Assembly: GCA_907165065.1 (NCBI GenBank)
Contig: OU015541.1
Span: 124,001-188,000 of the forward strand
Reading direction: 5' to 3'
Source of the DNA: Caprimulgus europaeus
Lineage: Eukaryota; Chordata; Aves; Caprimulgiformes; Caprimulgidae
Length of the DNA stretch: 64,000 nt
Shown here: piece after piece, positions 54,401-64,000 of the stretch
Layout: the number at the start of each line of letters is the position of its first letter
Numbering within the stretch: position 1 is the first letter of the stretch
Position numbers and translations under genes: made by a program
The notes under the pieces: model-generated
Told to the model about the DNA's origin: nothing
Seen by the model: only the letters and a program-made list of their open reading frames with translations
Databases searched by the model: none

Positions 54401-57400
54401 TGGACTGGAATATCATTAATATTAATAGAGGCTGGGAGATCTGGTGTTGTTCAACCTCAAGAAGAGAAGGCTCAGGGGAGTATTATCAATGTATATAAAT
54501 ATCTGATGGAAGGGGGAAAAAAAAGAAGCAGGAGCCTGACCCTTCTCAGTAGTGCCTGCTAACAGGAGAAGAGGCAATAGGCACAGCTTAAAACCCAGGA
54601 AATTCCACCTGAACACAAATACACAAAAAAAAAATATTATGAGGGTGGTCAAACACTAGAACAGGTTACCCAGAGAGATTGTGGAGTCTCCATCAGTACA
54701 GCTATTAAAAACCTGACTGGACACCTGCTCTGTCTGATGTTCCTTGAACCAGAGGAGTTGGACTAGATGATCTTAAGATGTCTCTTCCAACATAAATTAT
54801 TCTGGGATTCTATGACCCCATCAAGCAGCAAAGCAGGCATTATTGGACTCTCAGAAGAACATGGATCCCTCAGCAGTGGTTAGGCTATGTGCATGCTCAT
54901 GCTTCTTGCTATGCTGTTTAGAATTGTTTAATTGTCTTTGTCCTTCCCACTGTTTATCTGCTTCAGTTATCTGTTATTTCTTCCCATGTACAAATTCCTT
55001 TGGTGTAAGGATTCTTTGTGTTGCATGCATTAACAAATCCTAACAGTAGGCCTTGTTCTATTCTCAGTACTACATCTCACAAATCGTAGTAAAAAATAAC
55101 GGTTCAGAGGGCAGCGTGTTGTCTCTGAAACTACTTCCTACTTCATCTAGATGCTTCTTGGATATCTCCCACTCAAGCACTGACTCATGTTGTTTGTAAC
55201 ATGAGCACTGCTGAACTTGCAGCCATTACAGCTTGGCTATCAGCCAGGATATCACTTTGTTGTTTTAGGAGGTTTCTGTCTGGAGCAAAAGTGATAATAG
55301 GGACTTGGAATGAGTGCAATATACACATTTTACCAGACTCCTTATAAAGCCTGTCAAGAGCAGAGTTGATATCAGCAGTTGGAACAGTCTTGGACTGCTC
55401 AGAATGTACAACTTGATGACAATAGAGTGCAGTTGTCTTAAGACTACACATCTGCTTCCAGTTCTGAATCTGCACTCCATAGGAATGTGAAGAGATCTCG
55501 GACTGGTTGTTGGGTTGGACTTCCTCCAGATGATGTATAGCCCAACAGATTTTTCTTACCCAAAGATTTTGCTTATAACAGCAACTTCTGATAATATTCC
55601 ATCTTGACAGTAGCACTTGTGCCACTCTCCTAGCAGGTGTAATGAGATTGCTGGTATTTTTAAAAGTGAATCTTCACAGTTTACAAGTGTCCCACTATCA
55701 CAACAAGGAAAGCACAAATTAGATTTTTGTAGGTGAATGTGTAATTGGTCCCAGAACTGAAGGCTTGCAGCAGATACTTGTATCTACTGTGACTGTTGTT
55801 GCGACTTGATGGTTGGGAAACCCTCCTCATCTGGGGAAGGAAGCCATGCAGTAAAGAGGGAAACTGAAAGCTTTCTTTTAAGCATAAAAATTATTTACTC
55901 TTTATTTTTGTAAACTGAAGTGCTTCTACAAACTGCTCCTTAAACTGATCTCTAAACATCTCTTCAGGAAGTGAGACAAAGGAAATGTAAATTTGAGAGG
56001 GAGGAAACCTGAAAATTACATTATCTAGCCCTTGTTATTTTGGGTATATACCTAGATATAGAAAGCTGTTAAATTATAGTTGAAGGAACCTCTTGTAGAT
56101 GACAGATTTTTCTGGGCAACCCACAGTATGCTCCCTCCTGTCATATCTCCCGATATTGGCGTATCAGTAGATGTCCAATGCTAAGCTAAATTTTCTTCTG
56201 TTCTTTCACTGTGCTAGTGCCTTTCTCTGTATTAACGATGTTTTGTAGGGGAGCCATCCATGAGTTGTGCCATGGTAAAGATAGCCCTTGCATCCCAACT
56301 TGGTGCTTGCTTTGTGGTGAGATACCATGCTAAATTGACAGTCTGTAGTGAAAAGCACTTTGTTGTGTGCCAGTGCTACCTGCAATTCATAGGCTTCCTT
56401 TTTTCTCTCTTTTCTTCACAATGTGGACTTTTTGTTTATATTTCTCTCATGTTATTTCATCTCTAAATTCCACAACAGGAAATGGCTAATGCATTTGCCC
56501 AGAAGCACCTGAGGTCTATAATACTAAACGTAAGTATGTCTGAAATGACAGAGTGCTTCCTAATGTTCTCTATATAGAGATTTCACATGTGCAGAGTGTA
56601 AATTCTGCTGCCCTCGGGGCACTTCCAGAAAAGTGACTCTTTCAAAGGTGAAATTGGAGCCACTTGTTCAAAAAGGAGTTATCAGAATGCTTCTTTCTGC
56701 TGTTACAGAGCATAATAATTATGCTTCTGATGGAATATGGAGGTTAAACAGCTGAATCTTCATATACAGAGATGTACATGTAGCCTGGCATATGCCTACA
56801 GCTAATACCTCAGTTATTATTTGTATTGTCTGTATTTCTACCCTATCCTTTATTTTGCAGCATGTGATCAGAGGAAACCGTCCCATCAAAACAGAAATGG
56901 CACATCAGTTGTATGTGCTACAGGTCCTGACCTTTAATCTCCTGGAAGAGAGAATGATGACCAAGATGGATCCCAATGATCAGGTCACTATTAGAGCTGA
57001 GTAAGATCTGATAGAATAGGACATACAAGGCACCTTATTCCTGAGCTCCTTAACTACATAGAACTTGCAGTAGATAGTGCGTAAATTTCAAAACCACCCC
57101 TTACATTGTAGTCACTGAGATTCAGGTATGCTCATCGCTATCCTGCTCTACTCTGTGGGATTTTTAGAGATATAAGTTGTCACTGGAAACCATGTATTCC
57201 TTTCTTGACCAGTGTGATGACAGCTGTCAAACTGATTACTCCACCTCTATGGAGGGCACATTATTTTATCATTTTCCTTGCAGTATATAAGGAAGCTGGG
57301 AATTCTTCAGGTGTCTGTTACTCAGTTCTTAGATGCATTGTAGTCTTGAGTGAGAAATGTCTTAGCATTATTGGAATGGCTAGAAATTGCCTTTAACTAA

Positions 57401-60400
57401 GCTTGGGGCAGTTAGAGGAAAATGCACACAAATATTTTGCATTACCCAATATATTGAAACTTTGAAATTGATTGCCTCTTCTTATGTAGTGTTAATGACC
57501 TTTGGCATCTCTCTGTATTGACTGTGTGAGCTCTGGGGAGAGAAGTGGGAGGAGTGGCTGGCATGCCAGGAGGCTGTGCTGCCATCCAGCAAGACCTAGA
57601 CAGGCTGAAGAGCTGGGCGGGGAAAAACTTAATGAAATATAATAAGGGCAAGTGTAGGGTGTTGCATCTGGGCAGAAACAACCCCAGGTTCCAGTATAGG
57701 TTGGGAGATGATCTACTAGAGAGTAATGTAGGGGAAAGGGAGCTGGGGGTCCTGGTGGACAGCAGGATGACCATGAGCCAGCACTGTGCCCTTGTGGCCA
57801 GGAAGACCAATGGCATCCTGGGGTGCATTAGAGGGGCTGTGGTCAGTAGGTCAAGAGAGGTTCTCCTCCCCCTCTACTCTGCCCAGCTGAGGCTGCATCT
57901 GGAATATTGTGTCCAGTTCTGGGCCCCACAGTTCAAGAAGGACAGGGAACTGCTTGAGAGAGTCCAGCACAGAGCCACCAAGATGATGAAGGGAGTGGAG
58001 CATCTCCCTTATGAAGAAAGGCTGAGGGAGCTGGGTCTCTTTAGCTTGGAGGAGACTGAGGAGTGACCTTAATATTTATAAATATGTTACGGGCGAATGT
58101 CAGGAGGATGGAGCCAGGTTCTTCTCAGTGATGTCCAATGGTAGGACAAGGGGCAATGGGTGTGAGCTGGAACACAGGAGGTTCTGCTTAAACTTCAGAA
58201 GAAACTTCCTTACTGTGAGGGTAACAGAGCACTGGAACAGGCTGCCCAGGGAGGTTTTGGAGTCTCCTTCTCTGGAGACATTCAAGACCTGCCTAGATGC
58301 CTTCCTGTGTGAACTCATCTAGGTGTTCCTGCTCCGGCAGGGGGACTGGACTAGATGATCTTTTGAGGTCCCTTCCAATCCCTGACATTCTGTGAAGTGG
58401 GACTGTGCATTATGTGGAAATACTGTGCTAGTGATTGATCACATGTTACCATTTCCCTGCCTTTCTGTCCTTCAGGCACAGAGAGACATCATATTTGAGT
58501 TGAGAAGAATTGCATTTGATGCAGAGTCTGACAGCAACACCGTCCCTGGCAGTGGAACAGAAAAACGCAAAGCGATGTACACCAAGGACTACAAGATGCT
58601 GGGATTCACTGTATGCATCTAGGGAGAGTGCTGACTGTAAAGCATTTAAAGGCAATCTAAGTGATCTCCATCGGAGTTGTGGGGAAATAAGGAACAGAAA
58701 CAGCTGTTTGCTTTATCATACTTCTGTATCTGAGTTTTAGAAATTCAGCTACACTTAGACTCCCAGGGAAGATCATTATGAACTTGCTGATGGGTTAAAT
58801 GCCAGGGTTCATTAAGCACATCCTCTGTGGATATTTACTTACCATATGTACCTGTTCTATGAAGAACTTGGTATCAGCCTCTCTTCTAGAAAGTTTGGAT
58901 AGCGTTGTCAGCAGGTGTCCAAGGTTACTTCTTGGATAGATGTGAGGGAGTGCTTGATGGACAAGTGGTTGTAAAATTCATTCAGAAAAGTTTATTGCAC
59001 AATTTCTTTGAGCTAATTTGTTTGGGTTCTTTCAATATGCTTTTCGCAGAATCACATCAATCCAGCCATGGATTTTACTCAGACTCCTCCAGGGATGCTC
59101 GCATTGGACAACATGCTCTACTTGGCCAAATTTCATCAGGACACCTATATCAGGGTAAGTGAAGCTGCTGGTTTTTTGCAGATACCAACACTTCAGCAGC
59201 TCTTCATAGTGTGTGTTATGTCCTCTTCTTGTAGATTGTTCTGGAGAACAGCAGTCGAGAAGATAAGCATGAGTGTCCCTTTGGTCGCAGTGCCATTGAG
59301 CTTACCAGGATGCTTTGTGAGATCCTGCAAGTTGGGGAACTCCGTAAGTACCATTTATTAGCCCAGCTTTCCAAGTTGCTGGGCTGATGCTTCTGGAAGT
59401 AGCTTTCAGGCTGACCAATATTCACAAGCATTTATACCTCAATCTCACTTCTGCCTTGTAAGGACAGGAGGAGCTTGGAGCTTGTCAGTGTCCCAGTGAT
59501 AATACTAGTATTGAAGTAAAGTAAGAAATTTTGTTGTGTGAGCTCTGGTTCTTCTGGAAAAACTGACCCAAGCAGAAGGCTTCAACTTCCTGAAGCTTCA
59601 GCAGAGTGCTGTATTAAAAAAAACCCAAACAAACAAAAAAAACCCAAACAAACAAACAAAAAAAAAACCTCTAGAAACCATCCTTAACTTGAGAAAAGTT
59701 TAGTAGCTCTGACAGTCCCAAAACAGCATTTTGAGACAATTAACCACTGTAAGAAATTCTACCACAGGAAAGTGAGAAAGTGAGAAACAACTGCAAGCAG
59801 TCATTTGGGGGGCTAGTATGAAAAGGGCACAAGTCACAAGAAGCTTGCATGGTGAAGTGTGGGGAGAGTTGCCATTACCAGTATAGACTGTCTAAGAGAT
59901 GAAGCATTGAACTGTCTTAATCTCTTTTAAGTTAGTACTATTGTACACCATCAGGTTTCTGTCACTGTAGTGGATTTTAGTTACTCTTAGCAGCTTTTGT
60001 GCAATATGCTCACATGGTTGTGGTTTCTCTTTCTTTCTGAAGCCAATGAAGGCCGGAATGACTATCACCCCATGTTTTTCACCCATGACCGTGCATTTGA
60101 GGAGCTATTTGCCATCTGCATCCAGCTGTTGAACAAGACCTGGAAAGAAATGAGGGCGACAGCAGAAGATTTTAATAAGGTCAGAGTGGAGAAGAGGTAT
60201 TTGTGTAGAATCTTTTGCAGAACAGCACCTGTTCACTCAGCCTGTACGCTTGCTTAAAGAGTAGAGTGGAGAAGGTATGACAGGGCGTTATCGTGGGCTG
60301 TAAGGGAGGGTGGTGCAGCTTTTATTTGGTATGACCTGAGGTCATTCTTTGTTCTTCTGGATCTTCAAAGTCACTAGTATATTATTCCATGTCAGTTCTT

Positions 60401-62924
60401 TGCTGCCACTGAGCTGTTCCCTGGTTCTCTGCTGCAGTGAACCAGTGACTTAAGCAGTGAGACTGTGACTTGCTTTTCCTCCCTGCCCAAATTCTTTAGG
60501 TTATGCAGGTTGTGAGGGAACAGATCACGCGGGCTCTTCCCTCTAAACCAAACTCCTTGGACCAGTTCAAGAGCAAACTGCGCAGCTTGAGCTATTCTGA
60601 GATTCTGCGACTACGCCAGTCTGAGAGAATGAGCCAAGATGACTTCCAGTCACCGCCTATTGTGTAAGTGCTAGTGCAAAAACAGTTGCCTTCTGTACTT
60701 TGCCATTACCTCCGTTCTCTGCTTACTCTTCTGTATTTGATTGCCAGGGAGCTGAGAGAGAAAATCCAACCTGAGATCTTGGAGCTGATAAAGCAACAGC
60801 GCCTGAACAGGCTTTGTGAGGGAAGTAGCTTTCGAAAAATTGGAAATCGCAGAAGACAAGGTAAGGTGACAGCATCTACTGCATTTTTCATGTGAAAAAA
60901 TGGCAAATAAGATCTAGTAGATTAATCTTACAGCAGGCATGTTGCCAAGAAAGAAGGATGGTTATCTGGGCGACCTATACCAGCCAGTAGTTTGGGATGG
61001 AACAGATGCACATTTGTAAGAATACAGCCATCCTCTCATGAACAGGAAGCACTGCTGAGGAACCTGGGGGAGTAGAGGGATTGGGTGAGGACACTATAAC
61101 GTAGAGGCTGTAAGACCTTATGTGAATGATCTTGCTTAGCTTACTCGATGTATGTTCCAGAAAGATTCTGGTATTGTCGCTTGGCTCTGAATCACAAGGT
61201 GCTACACTATGGAGATCTGGAAGATAATGCCCAGGGGGAAGTGACCTTTGAATCTCTACAGGAAAAAAGTAAGTCCCAATTACTGCTCTGAGCACACTAT
61301 GCAATGTTCTGTGCTCTGCTGTCTAGAGGCTGTTATGAATAGCATCCTAGAGGTAAGAGAAAACCAGCTGTGGCTGCAGCCCAGACTGAGATGAGATCAA
61401 CTTCTGGTCCTTGCCCAAATCCTTTGAGTCTTGGAATTGCTTGGTGTTTCTTGTAACAGCCAACTCTAGGCATGTGTCACTGGAAATGTGTTTTGGAAAA
61501 CTGCAGTAATGAGCTATAAAAACAGTAACAATGCTCAGTTGCAAAGACAAAACGAAGTTCTGTCTTTCCCTGGTTAGGATTTCTTGTTTGTGAGTTTTAC
61601 TTTTTCACTGTTAGTTCCAGTTGCAGACATCAAAGCCATTGTCACAGGGAAGGATTGTCCACACATGAAGGAAAAGAGTGCACTGAAACAGAACAAGGTA
61701 AGTGCTCCCTTTTTACCTGTCACTGATATCCAGTGCTATAGAGTTGAAGATTCTGAAAGCAAGCAAAGGGAGCAAATGGCCTTTCACCCTGCAGGTGTAT
61801 TTATAAAACCCATCTCATGTCTGAGTCTTTTCCTAGTACTCATTTGCGATTGCCAGGTGCTGGGATCATAGTCTGGGTTTTTGCTATAGGCTACTCAGAG
61901 TTGCTCAGAATACTGATACGGGAAAGTGCACTGAGCTGCAGCAAGGCAGCTTCTGTTGGGTTGGCAGGCAGAAGATGCTGTGATGTTTTGTTCAGTCGAT
62001 GAGTGAAAGATTCTTTTCCATTCAGGAAGTGTTAGAATTGGCCTTCTCGATATTATATGATCCTGATGAGACCTTGAACTTCATTGCACCTAATAAATAT
62101 GAGGTAAGAAACATAGCAGTTAAGCAGTCACATATAAAGCAATTAATTCAGAAATTAATTGCTTCTCATTAAAGGCTTGAGCAGGTTTTCTCCTACCAGG
62201 TTCATTCTTGGAAAATGTTGCCAATGCTTAGTGTGACTCTTCCTTCCCCCCTGCCTCCAGTTATCTTCCTCTTAAAAAAAAAAAAAAAAAATCCTACACT
62301 AACTTCCCATAGTCTGGACTGCTATTTTCTTTCCTCCTATGCAGTCAGTTGTTCCCTCTTCCTGATTCAATAAGATGGTGATGCCTAAATTAGCTTTGCT
62401 TTTTCTGTTGTTATGCCATGATATAAACTGTTGGCCCTCTCCTAGAGCCATGGGGTCATGCTTACCTCTAGGCTTCTAACTTCCATTGGAAGTCTCTGTG
62501 GGAACTGTTTTGGGATTGGTTTGGGTGTTTGGTTTTTGTTGTTTTTTTTTTTTTTTTTCCCCCCACCATAGGTTAACTCCCTCTCATGTTTCCTATGTTG
62601 GAGCTGTATAGGAGTTTCTCTAATTGTTGCATGGAGGGAAAGATTCAACACAACCTGTCATTTATCCCTGCAGTTGTGAATTACCCTCTTTTTTTTAATC
62701 TTTTTCTCCCCCCCCCGCCCCAGTACTGTATCTGGATTGATGGGCTTAATGCCCTCCTGGGGAAGGACATGTCCAGTGAGCTGACTAAAAGTGACCTGGA
62801 CACGCTGCTGAGCATGGAAATGAAGCTGAGACTCCTGGACTTGGAGAACATCCAGATCCCCGAGGCGCCGCCGCCCATCCCCAAGGAACCGAGCAGCTAC
62901 GACTTCGTGTACCACTACGGCTGA
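45634..62924 (+). CDS. ELMO2: Engulfment and cell motility protein 2
   Basis: Twenty-one coding exons: 45634-45711 (exon starts 45622), 45846-45886, 46382-46454, 46785-46835, 47844-48025, 50086-50185, 50396-50547, 52762-52840, 53456-53491, 56479-56529, 56861-56983, 58476-58610, 59050-59154, 59235-59343, 60043-60179, 60500-60663, 60748-60860, 61161-61268, 61615-61697, 62026-62103, 62724-62924. They give 2199 nt, 732 aa, in phase throughout; human is 720 aa, or 732 with the 36-nt exon. Order: N-terminal Ras-binding-like domain, ARM repeats ([37 protein letters not shown]), ELMO domain, PH domain ([18 protein letters not shown]) and a C-terminal proline motif [16 protein letters not shown]2 pairs with DOCK1-family proteins to activate RAC1 for engulfment and migration; the PxxP tail contacts the DOCK SH3 domain. 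ELMO1 and ELMO3 are excluded by the sequence and by the neighbouring SLC35C2. Confidence 0.98.
47146..47207. repeat. 31-bp tandem duplication in ELMO2 intron
   Basis: The unit beginning GTTAATATCATCAGTTGG starts at 47146 and again at 47177. The two 31-bp copies differ only at the final base. This points to a recent slippage duplication. Confidence 0.95.
51357..51456. repeat. Compound TA/CA microsatellite in ELMO2 intron
   Basis: Runs of TA are followed by CA, a longer TA run, then a mixed CA, poly-T and ACAC segment. The tract is likely polymorphic in length. Confidence 0.9.
51527..52106 (-). mobile_element. Solo LTR of an avian endogenous retrovirus (ERVL-like)
   Basis: This block of about 580 bp starts TGTATTGGG and ends CACCACA, so it has TG...CA termini. 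Read on the minus strand it begins TGTGGTGGGTTGACCTTGGC and contains the CAGGTGGCCACCAAGCTGC and TCTATCACTCCCC blocks of a common bird LTR. It also has an AATAAA near its far end. Flanking bases AAGAG and AAGAA resemble a 5-bp target duplication with one mismatch. No internal retroviral genes are adjacent. The long open stretch across it is not a gene. Confidence 0.8.
54425..54823 (+). mobile_element. CR1 LINE 3' fragment, degraded
   Basis: The sequence resembles the CR1 end: GGTTACCCAGAGAGATTGTGG, GAGTCTCCATCAGT and GGACTAGATGATCTTAAG, ending ATTCTGGGATTCTATGAC. It is interrupted by A-rich insertions and has no intact ORF. Confidence 0.88.
57540..58395 (+). mobile_element. CR1 LINE, 5'-truncated, in ELMO2 intron
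   Basis: An open segment at 57545-58066 encodes the last part of the CR1 reverse transcriptase, including [29 protein letters not shown] and [12 protein letters not shown]. After a frameshift near 58066 a second open segment (58128-58322) carries [19 protein letters not shown]. The 3' end has GACTAGATGATCTTTTGAGG and an ATTCTGTGA terminal motif. It is much better preserved than the other CR1 pieces here. Confidence 0.95.
59614..59668. repeat. A-rich AAAC simple repeat in ELMO2 intron
   Basis: The tract contains runs of A separated by CCC and CAAA units. It may be the tail of a retroposed sequence, but nothing recognisable precedes it. Confidence 0.7.
62532..62560. repeat. Poly-T tract in last ELMO2 intron
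   Basis: A T homopolymer run ends in C residues, about 160 bp upstream of the last ELMO2 exon. A run of about 18 A lies in the same intron near 62273-62291. Confidence 0.8.
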
Positions 62925-63324
62925 TGGGGACCGGGGTCGGGACCGGGCGGCTCTGAGCCGCCCCGAGCCCGCGGCTGCCGTCCCGCTCCCGGCCGTTCGC
63001 GGCGGGGCCGCCGGGCTGCGGGCGGGGCGGGGCAGCGCCGCGCAGACGCCGCTCCATTTTGTACGAGTCACAATAATAACCAGTGTCGCTCCTTCAGCTG
63101 CCGCCGCCTCTGTTCGCCCAGGCCCCGCCCCGCTCAGGCACAGGCTCCCTTCCCTTCCCCCGCGCCCCCCGCCGACGTCACCGGCGTCGCCGCTTTTCCT
63201 CCAGACGCGTCTCCGGTTCGTGCCCGCGGCCCCTTGCTCGGCCAGCCCTGCAGCAGCCCGCCTGCTCCCGCCCCCGTCGCGCACCGCCCCCCCGCTCTGT
63301 GGCGGCGGCGGGCAGCCGGGGCCC
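62925..63324 (+). promoter_or_regulatory. ELMO2 3' end and SLC35C2 CpG-island promoter
   Basis: Exactly 400 bp lie between the ELMO2 stop and the SLC35C2 start, almost all CpG-rich. No AATAAA is visible; the nearest variant is AATAAT near 63072. A CRE-like GACGTCAC is at 63174-63181, followed by GC boxes. The interval must serve both as the end of ELMO2 and the start of SLC35C2, unless ELMO2 transcripts extend into SLC35C2. Confidence 0.5.
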
Positions 63325-63662
63325 ATGACGGCGGCGGGCGGCGCGGCGCTGGGGCGGGCGGCGTTGGCCGTGGCGCTGGTGCTGCTCTACTACGGCTTCT
63401 CCATCGGCATCACCTTCTACAACAAGTGGCTCATGAAGGTGCGGGGCGGTGGGGCGGCGCGGGGCGGCGGCGGGCGGGCGGCGGCAGTGACGGGGGCTGT
63501 CGGTCCCGCAGAGCTTCCCCTTCCCGCTGTTCGTGACCCTGCTGCACCTGCTCCTCATCTTCGGCCTCTCGGCGCTCGCCCGGGCCCTGGCGCGCTGCCG
63601 CTCCGGTCGGCCGCGGGCAGCGCTCTCCTGGGCCGACTGCCTCCGCCGGGCGGCCCCCGCAG
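63325..63662 (+). CDS. SLC35C2: Solute carrier family 35 member C2 (partial, 5' end only)
   Basis: Two coding exons are visible, 63325-63438 and 63512-63662, giving the first 88 codons plus one base; the gene continues past the right edge. The N-terminus [20 protein letters not shown] leads into [19 protein letters not shown], the conserved first membrane helix of this transporter. Exon 2, [20 protein letters not shown] and then [13 protein letters not shown], gives the second helix and the loop seen in human SLC35C2. The family is multi-spanning and resembles GDP-fucose transporters; SLC35C2 acts in the Golgi or ER-Golgi compartment and affects Notch fucosylation. It follows ELMO2 on the same strand, as I know from human 20q13. 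Confidence 0.93.
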
Positions 63663-64000
63663 GTACGGGCGGCGCGGGGGGCGGCCGGGGCCGGTTGGGG
63701 GGTCCGCCAGCCGGGCGCCGGTTCGAGGGTGCCCGCGCCGCGTCGCCTGTCGCCGTGCGTCTTGGGCCTCTTCCGGAGCCGCGTTTGACGGCGGGTCCTG
63801 GGCTGGTCTCCGGGCCGGGCGTGCGGCCGCACCCGGAGCAAGAGGGGCGTCTGCTGCCTCCATGGGGTGGGCGTGAGGCGGGGGGAGCCGCCGACATCGC
63901 TCCCGTGCGTGTCCTTAGCGGGCAGAGGTGGGCGCAGGGGCTGGCTGGAGCTTCGGCTTCAGGTGCCCTGTGCACAGTGGCCGTAACACGAGCCCGTTAG
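63663..64000 (+). other. Start of SLC35C2 intron 2
   Basis: GC-rich intron sequence after the GTACGGGC donor. Open frames here on both strands are by-products of GC richness. No further SLC35C2 exon (next expected: TALATALDVGLSNWS-like) is visible before the window ends. Confidence 0.7.

Noticed and set aside
63178-64000. Large overlapping frames at the right edge
   Set aside because: These are GC-rich shadows of SLC35C2 exons 1 and 2 and their introns.

Overview
This is a gene-dense stretch of a bird nuclear genome. The evidence is spliced vertebrate genes with GT-AG introns, several CR1 LINE fragments with the typical avian CR1 3' end, a solo LTR of the kind common in modern birds, small introns and CpG-island promoters. 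I assembled seven genes exon by exon by matching translated exons to known vertebrate proteins and checking that reading phase is kept across every splice. All six complete genes have open reading frames with no frameshift or internal stop.

Layout, left to right: EPB42, a transglutaminase-fold gene (+, 1365-9265, first coding exon uncertain); CCNDBP1 (-, 16625-10125), convergent with EPB42; ZNFX1 (-, 29866-16830), whose 3' end lies only about 140 bp from the CCNDBP1 promoter; DDX27 (+, 30345-36606), head-to-head with ZNFX1 across a 478-bp CpG-island promoter; SNRPB (-, 40156-37860), convergent with DDX27; ELMO2 (+, coding 45634-62924), head-to-head with SNRPB; and the first two coding exons of SLC35C2 (+, from 63325), which begins 400 bp after the ELMO2 stop and runs off the right edge.

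The genes serve mixed housekeeping and immune roles: spliceosome core (SNRPB), ribosome biogenesis helicase (DDX27), antiviral RNA helicase (ZNFX1), Rac activation scaffold (ELMO2), Golgi nucleotide-sugar-type transporter (SLC35C2), cell-cycle inhibitor (CCNDBP1) and red-cell membrane skeleton protein (EPB42). As I remember the human map, the neighbours come from several segments: 15q15 for EPB42-CCNDBP1 and different parts of chromosome 20 for the rest.

Main points for a second look: (1) this EPB42 keeps a complete transglutaminase Cys-His-Asp triad, although human EPB42 is known as a catalytically dead family member; (2) the ZNFX1/DDX27 promoter holds an exact interferon-stimulated response element on the ZNFX1 side and NRF1 and E-box sites on the DDX27 side; (3) ZNFX1 carries a 75-bp in-frame coding minisatellite; (4) SNRPB intron 2 holds a candidate poison exon. 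I found no CRISPR, phage or other prokaryotic system, and no secure RNA gene.
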